From: an uncultured Saprospiraceae bacterium
Lineage (GTDB): Bacteria > Bacteroidota > Bacteroidia > Chitinophagales > Saprospiraceae
Direction: 5' to 3'
Length of the DNA: 60,775 nucleotides
Assembly (NCBI GenBank): GCA_938041445.1
Contig: CALISO010000059.1
Location: forward strand, 1 to 60,775
The translations under genes were made by a program, and so were the position numbers. Positions 60,656-60,775 of the stretch are shown piece after piece; within the stretch, counting starts at the first letter, position 1; each line of letters begins with the position of its first letter. The notes under the pieces are model-generated. The model was not told where the DNA came from. It ran no database searches and worked only from the letters and a program-made list of their open reading frames with translations.

Positions 60656-60775
60656 GAGTCTAAATTTTTTAGATTAAAATATGAACTGATACATCCTACT
60701 ATATCCAAGCCTTTACCATCCGCTGCACGAAAAATTAAAAAATCCGATTTGAATACGTTAGAAAGTAAATTACTC
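60656..60775. other. intergenic, window end
   Basis: These 120 AT-rich bases hold no plausible ORF or hairpin. They should contain the promoter of the minus-strand lipoprotein gene, but no TAnnTTTG match is visible. Confidence 0.3.

Noticed and set aside
1-60775. tRNA, rRNA, CRISPR arrays, insertion sequences and prophage genes
   Set aside because: No rRNA-like stretch, tRNA T-loop motif, regularly spaced repeat, transposase or integrase motif was found by eye; a covariance-model search (tRNAscan, Infernal) would be needed to exclude small RNAs.

Overview
The window reads as a chromosomal segment of a Bacteroidota bacterium, probably from the Saprospiria/Lewinella-like part of the phylum (the class is inferred from gene style, not proven). 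The evidence is type IX secretion (a PorQ homologue, two proteins with C-terminal YPNP-type sorting domains and the remnant of a third), Bacteroidota-type promoters (TAnnTTTG, two of them with an upstream TTG at 17-18 nt), many lipoproteins, an ATP-type PEP carboxykinase, DUF4271 and DUF3467 proteins, an HU / small basic protein / RNase G neighbourhood, and AT-rich leaders without Shine-Dalgarno sequences. No rRNA, tRNA, CRISPR array, transposase or phage gene was seen.

Region 1 (1-12 kb) looks like a surface-glycan or surface-lipid cluster. It holds two B12-binding-type radical SAM enzymes (the first cut by the window edge), two GT-C-fold membrane glycosyltransferases, a PAPS-type sulfotransferase, a second sulfotransferase-like/capsule protein whose start is unclear, an FkbM methyltransferase, a second methyltransferase, an O-antigen ligase/polymerase with TPRs, and an orphan lipoprotein with one CxxCH haem motif. 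Region 2 (12-31 kb) is mainly housekeeping: uvrC, fabG, pth, an RNase G operon, HU, yicC, gmk, pckA and porQ. Between these lie two tandem TonB-C lipoproteins, a T9SS cargo gene with a gene remnant fused to its start, and a COQ4-like protein.

Region 3 (31-45 kb) runs through a T9SS cargo protein, a Nudix hydrolase, a HemD-like protein with DUF4271, an orphan sensor kinase, a TonB-C protein, an outer-membrane barrel, a LysM glucosaminidase, TPR and DUF937 proteins, a UPF0104-type membrane protein, an NFU scaffold, an inositol-monophosphatase-type enzyme and PhoH. Region 4 (45-51 kb) has parE, a DUF6427-like protein, metG and AMP nucleosidase.

Region 5 (51-61 kb) is the most accessory. It has an acidic/Met-rich lipoprotein and a compact two-gene unit: an AbrB-like protein carrying Cys pairs, followed by a 29-residue Cys/Gly-rich microprotein and closed by a strong hairpin terminator. 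A Cys-rich lipoprotein follows. Next come a five-gene ABC export operon and an ECF sigma factor whose coupled partner appears to join a short cytoplasmic domain, an inner-membrane helix, a periplasmic linker and an outer-membrane beta-barrel in one chain. The AbrB/Cys-microprotein unit and the sigma/trans-envelope pair are the best candidates for undescribed biology. All functions are inferred by reading motifs; no database search was possible.
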